Shown: positions 1 through 6,831 of the stretch, one piece after another
How the letters are laid out: each line of letters opens with the position of its first letter
How positions within the stretch are numbered: position 1 is the stretch's first letter
Assembly (NCBI GenBank): GCA_029561505.1
Contig: JAKQXK010000064.1
Location: 1-12,901, forward strand
DNA from: Spirochaetota bacterium
Lineage (GTDB): Bacteria; Spirochaetota; Leptospiria; Turneriellales; Turneriellaceae
Direction: 5' to 3'
DNA: 12,901 bases
The notes under the pieces: model-generated
What the model was told of the DNA's origin: nothing
What the model saw: the letters and a program-made list of their open reading frames with translations, nothing else
Database searches by the model: none
Made by a program: the position numbers and the translations under genes

Positions 1-632
1 TCATCGGTGCTATGGCCGACGCCACCGATACATACGAAGAAAAACATTCGCGTCTCGAATATGGCGATATGCTGGTGCTCTTCACCGACGGCATCACGGA
101 GCAAGTAAACGATGCGGGAGAAGAGTTTGGCCTGGCACGCCTGCAAGACCTTATCATGCAAAATCATGATCGTTCGGCACAGCAGATCGCTGATGTCGTG
201 CGCGAGGCTTTGCACACGTTTGCGGGCAATTCGCGCATTCGCGACGATGTTTCATTGCTAATCGTCAGTGTGCACCCCCAGTACAGGCAGTTCATAGAAA
301 AATTCAATGAGACAGTCGGCGCAATGAAAAAGCGCATGGTGTCAGATTCGTCGCGATTACTTGAAGAGCTGTGGAAAATGTATCCTGAATTTCCGGCGCT
401 GCCTTTCTTGTCGGCCCGCATCTATTACCAGTTACACGAGTACGAAATGGCAGAGAAGCATGTAAAGCTACACCTTGAAAAGAACCCGGGTGATGTGCGG
501 GCGACGCAGTTACTGGCGGCAATCGCCTTGAAAACGGGCAATCGCTCACGCGCCTTAAATCTCGTTAATCGACTGAACAAAGCCAACGCCGATGATAAAG
601 TAACCAAACACCTTAGTAAGAAACTGCAGTGA
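1..632 (+). CDS. PP2C/SpoIIE-type serine phosphatase with TPR-like C-terminal tail (5' end outside window)
   Basis: The reading frame is open from base 3, before the first ATG at 12, so this is the 3' part of a longer gene. The upstream residues (IGA) continue the domain, so the ATG at 12 is not the true start. The first ~95 residues are the second half of a SpoIIE/PP2C domain: LVLFTDGITE supplies the conserved Asp-Gly before the metal site, and IRDDVSLLIV is the terminal Asp-Asp metal-binding motif. Residues ~100-206 are helical and TPR-like (LPFLSARIYYQLHEYEMAEK, then NPGDVRATQLLAAIALKTGN). Such phosphatases usually remove phosphate from STAS-domain anti-anti-sigma factors in partner-switching systems; that role here is inferred from the family. 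The stop codon (630-632) overlaps the ATG of the next gene (632-634), which implies translational coupling and a shared operon. The sensor or N-terminal domain lies outside the window. Confidence 0.88.
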   Translation, partial: IGAMADATDTYEEKHSRLEYGDMLVLFTDGITEQVNDAGEEFGLARLQDLIMQNHDRSAQQIADVVREALHTFAGNSRIRDDVSLLIVSVHPQYRQFIEKFNETVGAMKKRMVSDSSRLLEELWKMYPEFPALPFLSARIYYQLHEYEMAEKHVKLHLEKNPGDVRATQLLAAIALKTGNRSRALNLVNRLNKANADDKVTKHLSKKLQ

Positions 633-3600
633 TGTTTCGGTATAAGATTCGGATTCTGCCTGTTTTGGTTCTTGTGCTTTTTGGGTGCAAAGAGAACCAC
701 GAAATTCACCTTGCTGAGCGCGGCCAGATCGACCTCTCAAACACGATTTTTGGCGACCAGGCAGTCTTCGACCTGAATGGCCAGTGGGAGTTTTACCCAA
801 ACCGCATCATCGACCCCGAAAATCTGAAGGCGCACGAGGCTGCAAGGCGGTTGGCGACGGTGCCGACGAGCTTCAATCGCTATACCGAATCTGATCTCAG
901 ATTGCCTGCCGAAGCCAGCGCGACATATCGATTGTACCTGAATCTGCCGGCACAAATTGCAAATTATACGTTTCGCCTGCCATCTGGGCAAACGGCCTCG
1001 CGCTTCTTCATTAACGGCCACAGCGAAGTGCAGAACGGCGTCGTGTCAGAACTGATTGAGCAGGTTCGGGCAGGCTCGCGCATGCGCTATGTGCAATTAC
1101 CCCTGGCCGGAAAGACCGAAATCGTGATACAAGTGAGCAACGCCGACTCGCATCGCGGCGGAATCAGCAGGCCGATCAGTGTCGCCTCGGCGCGGGCAAT
1201 GGATCAATTCAGGCTTCGGGCTCTGATTCTCGATATCGTGGTGAGCGTGGCGCTCATGACATTTGCCTTCTATCACATCTTATTATTTCTGCTGCGGCAC
1301 CCCGAACCCTCTTCGGTATACTACGGCATTTTTTGCCTGCTCGTGGGTACGGGGCGGTTGTTTGTCGGTGAACAAATTTTTGACGACGTTTTTCCGTCAG
1401 TGCCATGGGGTGTCAGGCTGCGCCTTGAATATCTCGTGAATGTTCTAGACGCCGCTTTCTTCGTGATCTACATTCGTAACTTTTTTGCAGAGCTTCGCCA
1501 GAAACTGGTATTCAAGCTATTAGTATTCTTGTCTGTCCTCTTTTCAGTCGCCACGCTGATCGTGCCTCAGGGTGTCGTACGCTACCTGCGCGAACCTTTT
1601 CAGCTTGGTCTCGCCGTTATGGCCCCGATCGCCATCGTCTATCTGGCCAGACTTGCCTTCAGAAACGTTTACGGCGCAAGGGTTCTGACCCTGGGTGTTA
1701 TGGGTATAACCGCTGCTTTCTTCAATGATGCGCTAAGCAGCGCAGAAGTGATTTCGACCCCTACAGTATTCTCATTAGCAATTCTTGCCTTTACCTTCTT
1801 GCAGGCGATTCTGATTTCTGGCAAATCAGTTACTCTTTTTTACGAGAACGCAGAATTGTCGCAGAAGCTGCTGCGTTCTGATAAACTGAGGGATGAATTT
1901 CTCACACAAACCTCGCACGAATTGCGCACTCCCGTGCAGGCGATGGTGCAGACACTCGAGAATGTGCGCCGCGGTGTTTCAGGCGCCGTGAGTGAACAGG
2001 TACAGCGCACCCTCGCGGTTATCGAAGAGAACGGAAGACGACTCATGTACGTCATCGACGACCTGACAGATTTTGTGCGACTGAAACACAGCGATATTCG
2101 CCTGAACGTACAAACCGTGTCGCTAAAGAAAATTGTGCATCCTATTTTGAAGCTCTGCTTGGGGTTATCTGAAAATAAGCAATTCGCCCTTATCGACGAA
2201 ATTCCTGAAGGGCTGCACGATATTCAAACCGACCCGTCGCGCCTGCAACAGATATTGCTGAATCTGGTCAGCACCGCGATTCGCTATTCGCATTCACCGG
2301 CCATTACGGTTAAACTGGGTACGCTGCACGGGCAGTTGGCGATCAGCGTTCTCTATTTCGGCAGCGACCCAGACGCCCGGTTCGCAGACGTGATCGATCT
2401 GCCAAACGAAGATGTTGGCCCGCTCGTGACGCAGAAACTCGCTCAGTTGTTGGGCGGCCAATACCATTACCAAAAACTGGCTGAGTCACACCATGCTCTC
2501 ACCATAACATTGCCTTACCAGCAAATATCAACGCTCGAAGTTCTGTTGAGCAGTTCGCACGCCCGCACCGAATATCGAAAATCAGACGGTGACGGGCTTG
2601 TTTCGATGCCTGAACGCCTAGGCGATAGCCCGGCGAATTCTGGCGGGCAAGTGCTGCTCATCGGCGATAACGCCAGCCAAAACAGGTTATTGCAAGACCA
2701 ATTGGCCTCTCTTGGCAAAGACAGCGTGATCGCAAAAAACGGCGCAGAGGCGATGTTGCAACTTCAAGATCGCGAAGACATAGCGCTCGTCATCAGCGAT
2801 GTATTGTTGTCAGATGTGTCGGGAATCGAACTCGCGATGAATATTCGGGCCAGTTTTGATATCGGCATATTGCCCATAATTCTGCTGATCGACAACAATC
2901 AGGCAGGCGTTGCAGCCAGCGCCTTTTCGGCGGGCGTGAACGATCTGATACGCCGCCCTTTTGAGAAAGCCGAGGTGATCGCCCGGGTGAAAAATGTTCT
3001 GCTGCAGCGAGAGGCAAGTCTTGCCCGTGAAAATTACCGTGCGCTGAATCGCGAACTTGAAATCGCCCGTTCGATTCAAGACTCGATTTTACCGAAGGCA
3101 AATCCCGGAAACGAAAATTACAAGATCGAGGCCGTCTGCCTGCCCGCGCGAAGCATCGGCGGCGACTTTTATGATTTTCTCGAAGAAGACGGCTTTATCG
3201 GCGTGTTGATCGCCGACGTTGCAGGCCACGGGATACCCGCGGCGCTCTACGCTGCGATGCTCAAGATTGCCCTGCATAACTTGCGCGATCAGGCGCGGTT
3301 TCCCGAGAAACTGCTTAAGAATCTGAACGACGTAATGGTCGAGCGCGGTGAGCGCACCTTTATCAGTTGTGCCTATACGATGGTGGATTTCAAAAACCGA
3401 CGGTTATTGCACGCAAATGCAGGTCATTTACCCCTGCTGCTGCAAGAGCCCGGCAAAAGAGCGGTGAAGCGCGTGCACCCGCCAGGCGGGGTTCTGGGCG
3501 TGAGAAAGGCCGCGGCGATCACAGTTGAGATGCAGCATTTTCTGCCTAAAACCCGATTGTTGCTCTTCACCGATGGCGTCATCGAACTGGCTAATAAAAA

Positions 3601-3760
3601 CGGCGACTTTTTTGAAGAGAGTCGGCTAATTTCTCTGCTCGAAGATATGCGCGAACAGCCGATCGTTGAAGTCAGAGACCGGTTGCTCGCCGAAATGCGT
3701 GGGTTTTCTGAAGGCGGTACGTTTCTGGACGACGTAACCTTTATTATCATTGATCTGTAG
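632..3760 (+). CDS. 7TMR-DISM receptor with degenerate histidine kinase and receiver, and intact SpoIIE/PP2C output
   Basis: A 1042-residue signalling protein. The ATG at 632 is preferred over the in-frame GTG at 629 because it overlaps the previous stop. Domain order: signal peptide with lipobox (LFGC, Cys19); periplasmic 7TMR-DISM-like sensor, ~25-190; seven-helix membrane domain, ~197-400; HisKA with SHELRTP (His429); HATPase-like domain, ~500-640; receiver-like domain, ~673-795; SpoIIE/PP2C, ~810-1042. The phosphatase looks active: GGDFYDF (Asp845), IADVAGHGIPAAL (Asp862), ANAGHLP, LLFTDGVIE and LDDVTF (Asp1033/1034). The kinase core does not. In the N box the second Asn is Thr548, the G1 Asp is Tyr575, and the G2 glycine loop reads DVGPLV (594-599). 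The receiver keeps phospho-acceptor Asp723, but one acidic-pair residue is Gly678, the usual Thr/Ser is Ile753 and the usual Lys is Arg775. It probably relays a periplasmic ligand signal to a phosphatase in the cytoplasm, using the kinase part as a structural relay (inference). Confidence 0.9.
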   Translation: MFRYKIRILPVLVLVLFGCKENHEIHLAERGQIDLSNTIFGDQAVFDLNGQWEFYPNRIIDPENLKAHEAARRLATVPTSFNRYTESDLRLPAEASATYRLYLNLPAQIANYTFRLPSGQTASRFFINGHSEVQNGVVSELIEQVRAGSRMRYVQLPLAGKTEIVIQVSNADSHRGGISRPISVASARAMDQFRLRALILDIVVSVALMTFAFYHILLFLLRHPEPSSVYYGIFCLLVGTGRLFVGEQIFDDVFPSVPWGVRLRLEYLVNVLDAAFFVIYIRNFFAELRQKLVFKLLVFLSVLFSVATLIVPQGVVRYLREPFQLGLAVMAPIAIVYLARLAFRNVYGARVLTLGVMGITAAFFNDALSSAEVISTPTVFSLAILAFTFLQAILISGKSVTLFYENAELSQKLLRSDKLRDEFLTQTSHELRTPVQAMVQTLENVRRGVSGAVSEQVQRTLAVIEENGRRLMYVIDDLTDFVRLKHSDIRLNVQTVSLKKIVHPILKLCLGLSENKQFALIDEIPEGLHDIQTDPSRLQQILLNLVSTAIRYSHSPAITVKLGTLHGQLAISVLYFGSDPDARFADVIDLPNEDVGPLVTQKLAQLLGGQYHYQKLAESHHALTITLPYQQISTLEVLLSSSHARTEYRKSDGDGLVSMPERLGDSPANSGGQVLLIGDNASQNRLLQDQLASLGKDSVIAKNGAEAMLQLQDREDIALVISDVLLSDVSGIELAMNIRASFDIGILPIILLIDNNQAGVAASAFSAGVNDLIRRPFEKAEVIARVKNVLLQREASLARENYRALNRELEIARSIQDSILPKANPGNENYKIEAVCLPARSIGGDFYDFLEEDGFIGVLIADVAGHGIPAALYAAMLKIALHNLRDQARFPEKLLKNLNDVMVERGERTFISCAYTMVDFKNRRLLHANAGHLPLLLQEPGKRAVKRVHPPGGVLGVRKAAAITVEMQHFLPKTRLLLFTDGVIELANKNGDFFEESRLISLLEDMREQPIVEVRDRLLAEMRGFSEGGTFLDDVTFIIIDL

Positions 3761-3819
3761 GCAGAACTTCCCGACCGTTTTTTTCTCGACGCTGGCAAAT
3801 GGATTGTGCGCGCGTAACC

Positions 3820-4233
3820 ATGAAAGTATTTAATGGGTTTGTGAGTGCAGTGCTGCTGGTCACTTCGCTCAACGCGAAAGGCCGCATTACCAAAAGCGAC
3901 GGTTTAGAATACGAGATCACCAAAGAGGGCACGGGCCAGGCAGTGATTTCTGGCCAGCGCGTTCAGGTACACTATTCGGGCTGGCTCAATGTCAACGGCA
4001 AGAGGGGCAAACTATTCGATTCTTCACGTAAGAAGAATAAACCCTTCATTTTTGCGCTGGGTGAAGGCCAGGTCATTCGCGGCTGGGACGAAGGTGTTGC
4101 AGGCATGAAGCGCGGCGAGAAACGCATTCTTTACGTACCGGCTATGTTAGGTTACGGCTCAAGAGGAGCGGGTGACGTAATTCCGCCTGACAGCAATCTG
4201 ATATTTGAAGTCGAGCTGCTCGACTTTGAATAA
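3820..4233 (+). CDS. Exported FKBP-type peptidyl-prolyl cis-trans isomerase
   Basis: A single FKBP domain that catalyses proline isomerisation in proteins, here probably in the periplasm. I chose the ATG at 3820 (137 aa) over the in-frame ATG at 3799, because it places a clean signal peptide at the N-terminus: MKVFNGFVSAVLLVTSLNA, with likely cleavage before KGR. The FKBP domain covers about residues 26-137. Active-site residues match FKBP12: VHYSGW (Tyr), LFDSS (Phe-Asp), PFIF, the QVIRGWDEG motif with its Trp floor, GYGSRGAG (Tyr), VIPP, and the closing Phe in IFEVELL. The gene follows the receptor gene after 59 bases and precedes a cytosolic paralogue by 75 bases. I see no strong Shine-Dalgarno for either start. 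A run of seven T at 3779-3785 lacks a preceding stem and is not called a terminator. The FKBP call is very sure; export is likely. Confidence 0.93.
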   Translation: MKVFNGFVSAVLLVTSLNAKGRITKSDGLEYEITKEGTGQAVISGQRVQVHYSGWLNVNGKRGKLFDSSRKKNKPFIFALGEGQVIRGWDEGVAGMKRGEKRILYVPAMLGYGSRGAGDVIPPDSNLIFEVELLDFE

Positions 4234-4308
4234 CCTGCATGCCAGGTCTGTTGCCGAAATTCGATTGACGAACAGTGTGAAACTTGCCGCGATCTGAGGT
4301 ACAACGCT

Positions 4309-4641
4309 ATGTTAAGAACAGAAATTACAAAAGAAGGCACTGGAGCCATTGCAGGTAAAGGCCACAATGTGCGGGTGCATTACACGGGCTGGCTAGACGC
4401 CGCTGGCGAAAAAGGCAAGAAATTTGATTCTTCTGTCGATCGTGGCAGCCCTTTTGTTTTCGGTCTCGGCCAGGGCCAGGTCATTCGCGGATGGGATGAA
4501 GGCGTCGCCGGTATGAAGGTCGGTGAGAAACGCACATTGTTTATTCCGGCTGACATGGGCTATGGCGCCCGGGGTGCTGGCGGTGTTATACCCCCGAATG
4601 CTGATCTGATTTTTGACGTCGAATTGCTCGGTATAGACTAA
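4309..4641 (+). CDS. Cytosolic FKBP-type peptidyl-prolyl cis-trans isomerase (paralogue of the preceding gene)
   Basis: A 110-residue single-domain FKBP of minimal length, close to human FKBP12. It has no signal peptide: the protein begins [12 protein letters not shown], directly at the first strand. The active-site set is complete: [36 protein letters not shown] and IFDVELL. It is very similar to the exported FKBP just upstream, with long identical stretches such as [14 protein letters not shown], so the pair looks like a tandem duplication followed by gain or loss of a signal peptide. A GAGG Shine-Dalgarno-like sequence at 4296-4299 lies 9 bases before the ATG and supports this start. The next gene starts 5 bases after the stop, so the two are co-transcribed. 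The role is inferred: cytosolic folding helper. Confidence 0.94.
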   Translation: MLRTEITKEGTGAIAGKGHNVRVHYTGWLDAAGEKGKKFDSSVDRGSPFVFGLGQGQVIRGWDEGVAGMKVGEKRTLFIPADMGYGARGAGGVIPPNADLIFDVELLGID

Positions 4642-4646
4642 GGTTA

Positions 4647-5297
4647 ATGCTCTTTTCGCGAATACACGTTACCTGTCTTGCGGTCACGCTGGTTTTCGCG
4701 CGGTGTTTTGGTACGATCGTCGTACCACCGGTAACCATTACCGGGCAGAAGACGGCAACAGAACGCCAGATTATCGGCGAACAAACCGAACTTGAAAAAG
4801 ACGTGTGGATGATCTCATCAGCGAAAACTTCTGAGCATGCCGCGCTTGATGCAAAACCCAAAGAAATCCGCAATAGCATGGAACAAGAAAACGCGAATAC
4901 CTATCGCGCTTTTCTGAAGTTCGACCTGTTTTCGGCGCATCTCGCTCAGCTCAAAAAAGACCGCGTCGTAGGCGAAAACAACAAGGGTTTTGTCTCTAAC
5001 CTTCTGCTTGAAAAGGCCGAGATTGCGACAGAGGCCAGAAAGAAATATGACGCCGAATTGGCCGACGAACCCGATCTGGGGCGCCCGTACCGCACACTCG
5101 TGCAAACCGTAAAAGAAATTAATGAGGCACGCGTGCTTGCAGCGCGCGGTTACGTCGAAAGCCAGAAACGCACAAATAAAGAATTTAAGGCGACCGAAAA
5201 AGAAGTGCTCGCTTCGCAAAAAGACAAATACCAGCATTCGGCTCTAAAGGGCGAAATGTTACAAAACGACGACGGCACCTGGGCACCCAAAGAATAA
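4647..5297 (+). CDS. Envelope protein, DUF1318-like, probably exported
   Basis: A 216-residue protein with an N-terminal hydrophobic segment (about residues 4-18, preceded by an Arg), followed by Cys20. This could be a signal peptide or an atypical lipoprotein signal; Arg just before the Cys makes a lipobox doubtful. The mature start, PPVTITGQKTATERQIIGE, followed by ELEKDVWMISSAKT, resembles spirochaetal DUF1318 (YdbL-related) envelope proteins, and EINEARVLAARGYVESQK resembles the YdbL-type Asn-x-x-Arg segment. This assignment is from memory of the family and is tentative. The rest is charged and helical (many Lys, Glu, Ala) with no catalytic motif. The start lies 5 bases after the FKBP stop with only AGG three bases upstream, so translation may depend on coupling. 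The zapA-like gene starts one base after its stop. A strong inverted repeat sits in the coding sequence at 4709-4727. Confidence 0.72.
   Translation: MLFSRIHVTCLAVTLVFARCFGTIVVPPVTITGQKTATERQIIGEQTELEKDVWMISSAKTSEHAALDAKPKEIRNSMEQENANTYRAFLKFDLFSAHLAQLKKDRVVGENNKGFVSNLLLEKAEIATEARKKYDAELADEPDLGRPYRTLVQTVKEINEARVLAARGYVESQKRTNKEFKATEKEVLASQKDKYQHSALKGEMLQNDDGTWAPKE
4709..4727. repeat. 8-bp perfect inverted repeat inside the DUF1318-like gene
   Basis: The arms TGGTACGA (4709-4716) and TCGTACCA (4720-4727) are exact reverse complements separated by TCG. An outer CGGT (4701-4704) and ACCG (4727-4730) could partly extend or compete with the stem. It lies about 65 bases into the gene, where the signal peptide ends. 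There is no T run after it, so it is not an intrinsic terminator. It could be an operator-like palindrome, an mRNA hairpin or chance. Confidence 0.5.
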
Positions 5298-5298
5298 T

Positions 5299-5631
5299 AT
5301 GTCACAAGAAGAACGCCGGGTGAATGTCGAGTTGATGGGAAAAACCTTCACCATCAAAGGCGACGCAGACCCTGAATATATGGCCAACGTTGCCAGCTAC
5401 GTGAATGCAAAAATTCTCGAAATGAAGAAACTGACTGCGAGCGACCAGACGAAAATGTTGCTGCTGACCGCACTCAATATTGCCGACGAACTTTTTCAGG
5501 CCCGGCGCGGTATTCAGGTCGCACCCGCAGAAGCGCAACAGATTGAAAAACGCACGCAGGCGCTGCTGCGCATGCTCGAAACCGGTCTTGTCGGCCAGTA
5601 TTCGCCCACGCGCGACGAATCAAACCTTTGA
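5299..5631 (+). CDS. zapA: ZapA-like cell division protein
   Basis: A 110-residue cytosolic protein matching the ZapA family, which bundles FtsZ filaments at the division ring. The N-terminal half has the typical RVNVELMGKTFTIKGDADPE segment. It is followed by the dimerising helix, with YVNAKILEMKK and the conserved LLLTALNIADELFQARR. The C-terminal ~35 residues are a less conserved helical tail. Length fits the family. The ATG is one base after the stop of the preceding gene, with no room for a separate promoter, so zapA is the last gene of this plus-strand block. Its TGA is separated by one base from the stop of the convergent LURP-like gene. Confidence 0.86.
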   Translation: MSQEERRVNVELMGKTFTIKGDADPEYMANVASYVNAKILEMKKLTASDQTKMLLLTALNIADELFQARRGIQVAPAEAQQIEKRTQALLRMLETGLVGQYSPTRDESNL

Positions 5632-5632
5632 A

Positions 5633-6214
5633 TCAGTTCTGGCGGCCTTCGATCACCTGAAGCAAGACGACGGCAGCAAGCCCCAGGCGGCGATCGAGCT
5701 TCTTGGCCGAATCGGCTGAAAAATCAACGCGCATCTGCGGCACAAACGGGTTCCAGGTTTGCTTAACTTCGCCCACCTGAGATTCACCGTAGGTAAACAT
5801 GAACTTTTGAGGAATTATATTCGCAAGATACCGGCGAACGAGGGCGAGTATCCAGCTGTCTTCTTGAATTTTGCCCACCACAGCATCTTGCGTGTCGAGA
5901 ATTTCCCATGCATCCATCACGAATGATGACATCATGCCTTTTCTGCGTAATGCCCCGATTTTCGCGCCCGTGGTGGCGTCGGTGACGTCGTACGCGGCGC
6001 TGAAATCAAGAATGCTGCGCGCGTTAACCTTCAACATCGCGCGCGTCTGCGCCTCGTCGGCAAATATGGTGATATCTTCTTTAAGTTTGAACGCTTTTTG
6101 CTTAACGTAGAGCAACAGATTCTCTTTCGATTCGTCGTAAATTCTGATCGTGTTGCCGAAGAGTTTAAAAAACTTCATTTTCGCAAAATATGTATCGCGT
6201 TCAAATGGATTCAT
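5633..6214 (-). CDS. LURP-one/tubby C-terminal-fold protein (phospholipid scramblase-like family)
   Basis: A 193-residue protein without a signal peptide. The body shows the repeating beta-strand pattern of the LURP-one-related/tubby C-terminal fold: IYDESKENLLLYVKQKAFKL, then YDVTDATTGAKIGALRRKG, then AWEILDTQDAVVGKIQED. It ends with the usual hydrophobic helix after an Asp-Arg-Arg motif (LDRRLGLAAVVLLQVIEG). Related proteins include bacterial and plant LURP-one proteins and, more distantly, phospholipid scramblases. Biochemical function is unproven for most members, so a lipid role here is inferred from fold and neighbours. It is the third gene of the minus-strand mlaA-mlaC block, starting 32 bases after the mlaC stop. 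Its own Shine-Dalgarno, GGGAG on the minus strand (6219-6223), lies four bases before the ATG. Confidence 0.78.
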   Translation of the reverse strand: MNPFERDTYFAKMKFFKLFGNTIRIYDESKENLLLYVKQKAFKLKEDITIFADEAQTRAMLKVNARSILDFSAAYDVTDATTGAKIGALRRKGMMSSFVMDAWEILDTQDAVVGKIQEDSWILALVRRYLANIIPQKFMFTYGESQVGEVKQTWNPFVPQMRVDFSADSAKKLDRRLGLAAVVLLQVIEGRQN

Positions 6215-6246
6215 GTTTCTCCCAAAGGTTCAGGCGATACCGTTGC

Positions 6247-6831
6247 TCACTTCTTGTACTTGTTCAGAAGACGGTTTAGTTCACCCATGAGGCCATCAAA
6301 CCCCTTTTCTTTCAGAACTTTTGCAAACTGTGAGCGATAAGTGCTTGATAGGCGCACACCTTCAACTTCGAAATCGTAAACAAGCCACTTGCCGTTTTTC
6401 GAACTCATCGAATAGTTTACCTTGGCCATCTTGCCCTGGTATTCAAGGAGTGTGAAGACCGTAGCCCGCTGGCCTTTGATTTCGTCGCCCTCAAACTCGA
6501 TTTTGTTGCGGTTATATTTATCAATTTTATCGAGATAAAACTCGAGCACAAAGCGTGCAAACCTTTCGTTGAACGCTTTCTTCTGTTCGTCGCTGAGTTT
6601 TTTATAATCGCTCTTCAGCGTGTTTGAACCCAGTTTCTCAAAATCAAAATTGGCCTCGTAGATTTCTGAGATCGCGGCGCGCTTGGCCTTCTTTTCTTTC
6701 TTGCTGTCAAGAATCTGCAGAACTTCGCTGACTGCTTTTTTGAGGTCTTGCTGCGGCGTACCTGCGTGCAAAGTTGTCGCTGCGTACAGAAGCGTGAAAC
6801 TGAGAAATCCGACTTTTGAAAAATGGTTCAT
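6247..6831 (-). CDS. mlaC: MlaC-family periplasmic phospholipid-binding protein
   Basis: A 194-residue protein of the MlaC/Ttg2D (toluene-tolerance) family. MlaC is a soluble periplasmic carrier that shuttles phospholipids between the MlaA complex in the outer membrane and the MlaFEDB ABC transporter in the inner membrane. A signal peptide is visible (hydrophobic to LHA, cleavage before GTPQQ). The family pattern follows: FDFEKLGSNTLKSDYKKLSD, then QKKAFNERFARFVLEFYLDKI, then GQRATVFTLLEYQGKMAKVNYSMSS shortened by deletion relative to longer homologues, then GKWLVYDFEVEGVRLSSTYR and SQFAKVLKEKGFDGLMGEL near the end. Its ATG follows the mlaA stop with no gap and no clear Shine-Dalgarno, implying translational coupling. 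The ABC transporter genes are not in this window. Confidence 0.92.
   Translation of the reverse strand: MNHFSKVGFLSFTLLYAATTLHAGTPQQDLKKAVSEVLQILDSKKEKKAKRAAISEIYEANFDFEKLGSNTLKSDYKKLSDEQKKAFNERFARFVLEFYLDKIDKYNRNKIEFEGDEIKGQRATVFTLLEYQGKMAKVNYSMSSKNGKWLVYDFEVEGVRLSSTYRSQFAKVLKEKGFDGLMGELNRLLNKYKK

Noticed and set aside
2793..3277. Minus-strand open frames opposite the receiver and phosphatase domains
   Set aside because: Shadows of the clearly coding plus-strand gene; no family resemblance and no ribosome site.
3779..3785. Seven-T run after the receptor gene as an intrinsic terminator
   Set aside because: No stable stem directly precedes it.
4265..4295. TTGACG as a -35 box between the two FKBP genes
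   Set aside because: A good -35 match but no recognisable -10 at proper distance; the genes are close enough to be co-transcribed.
4818..5237. 139-codon minus-strand open frame opposite the DUF1318-like gene
   Set aside because: Cys/Phe-rich translation without domain signals; the plus-strand gene is tightly packed in an operon and explains the stretch.
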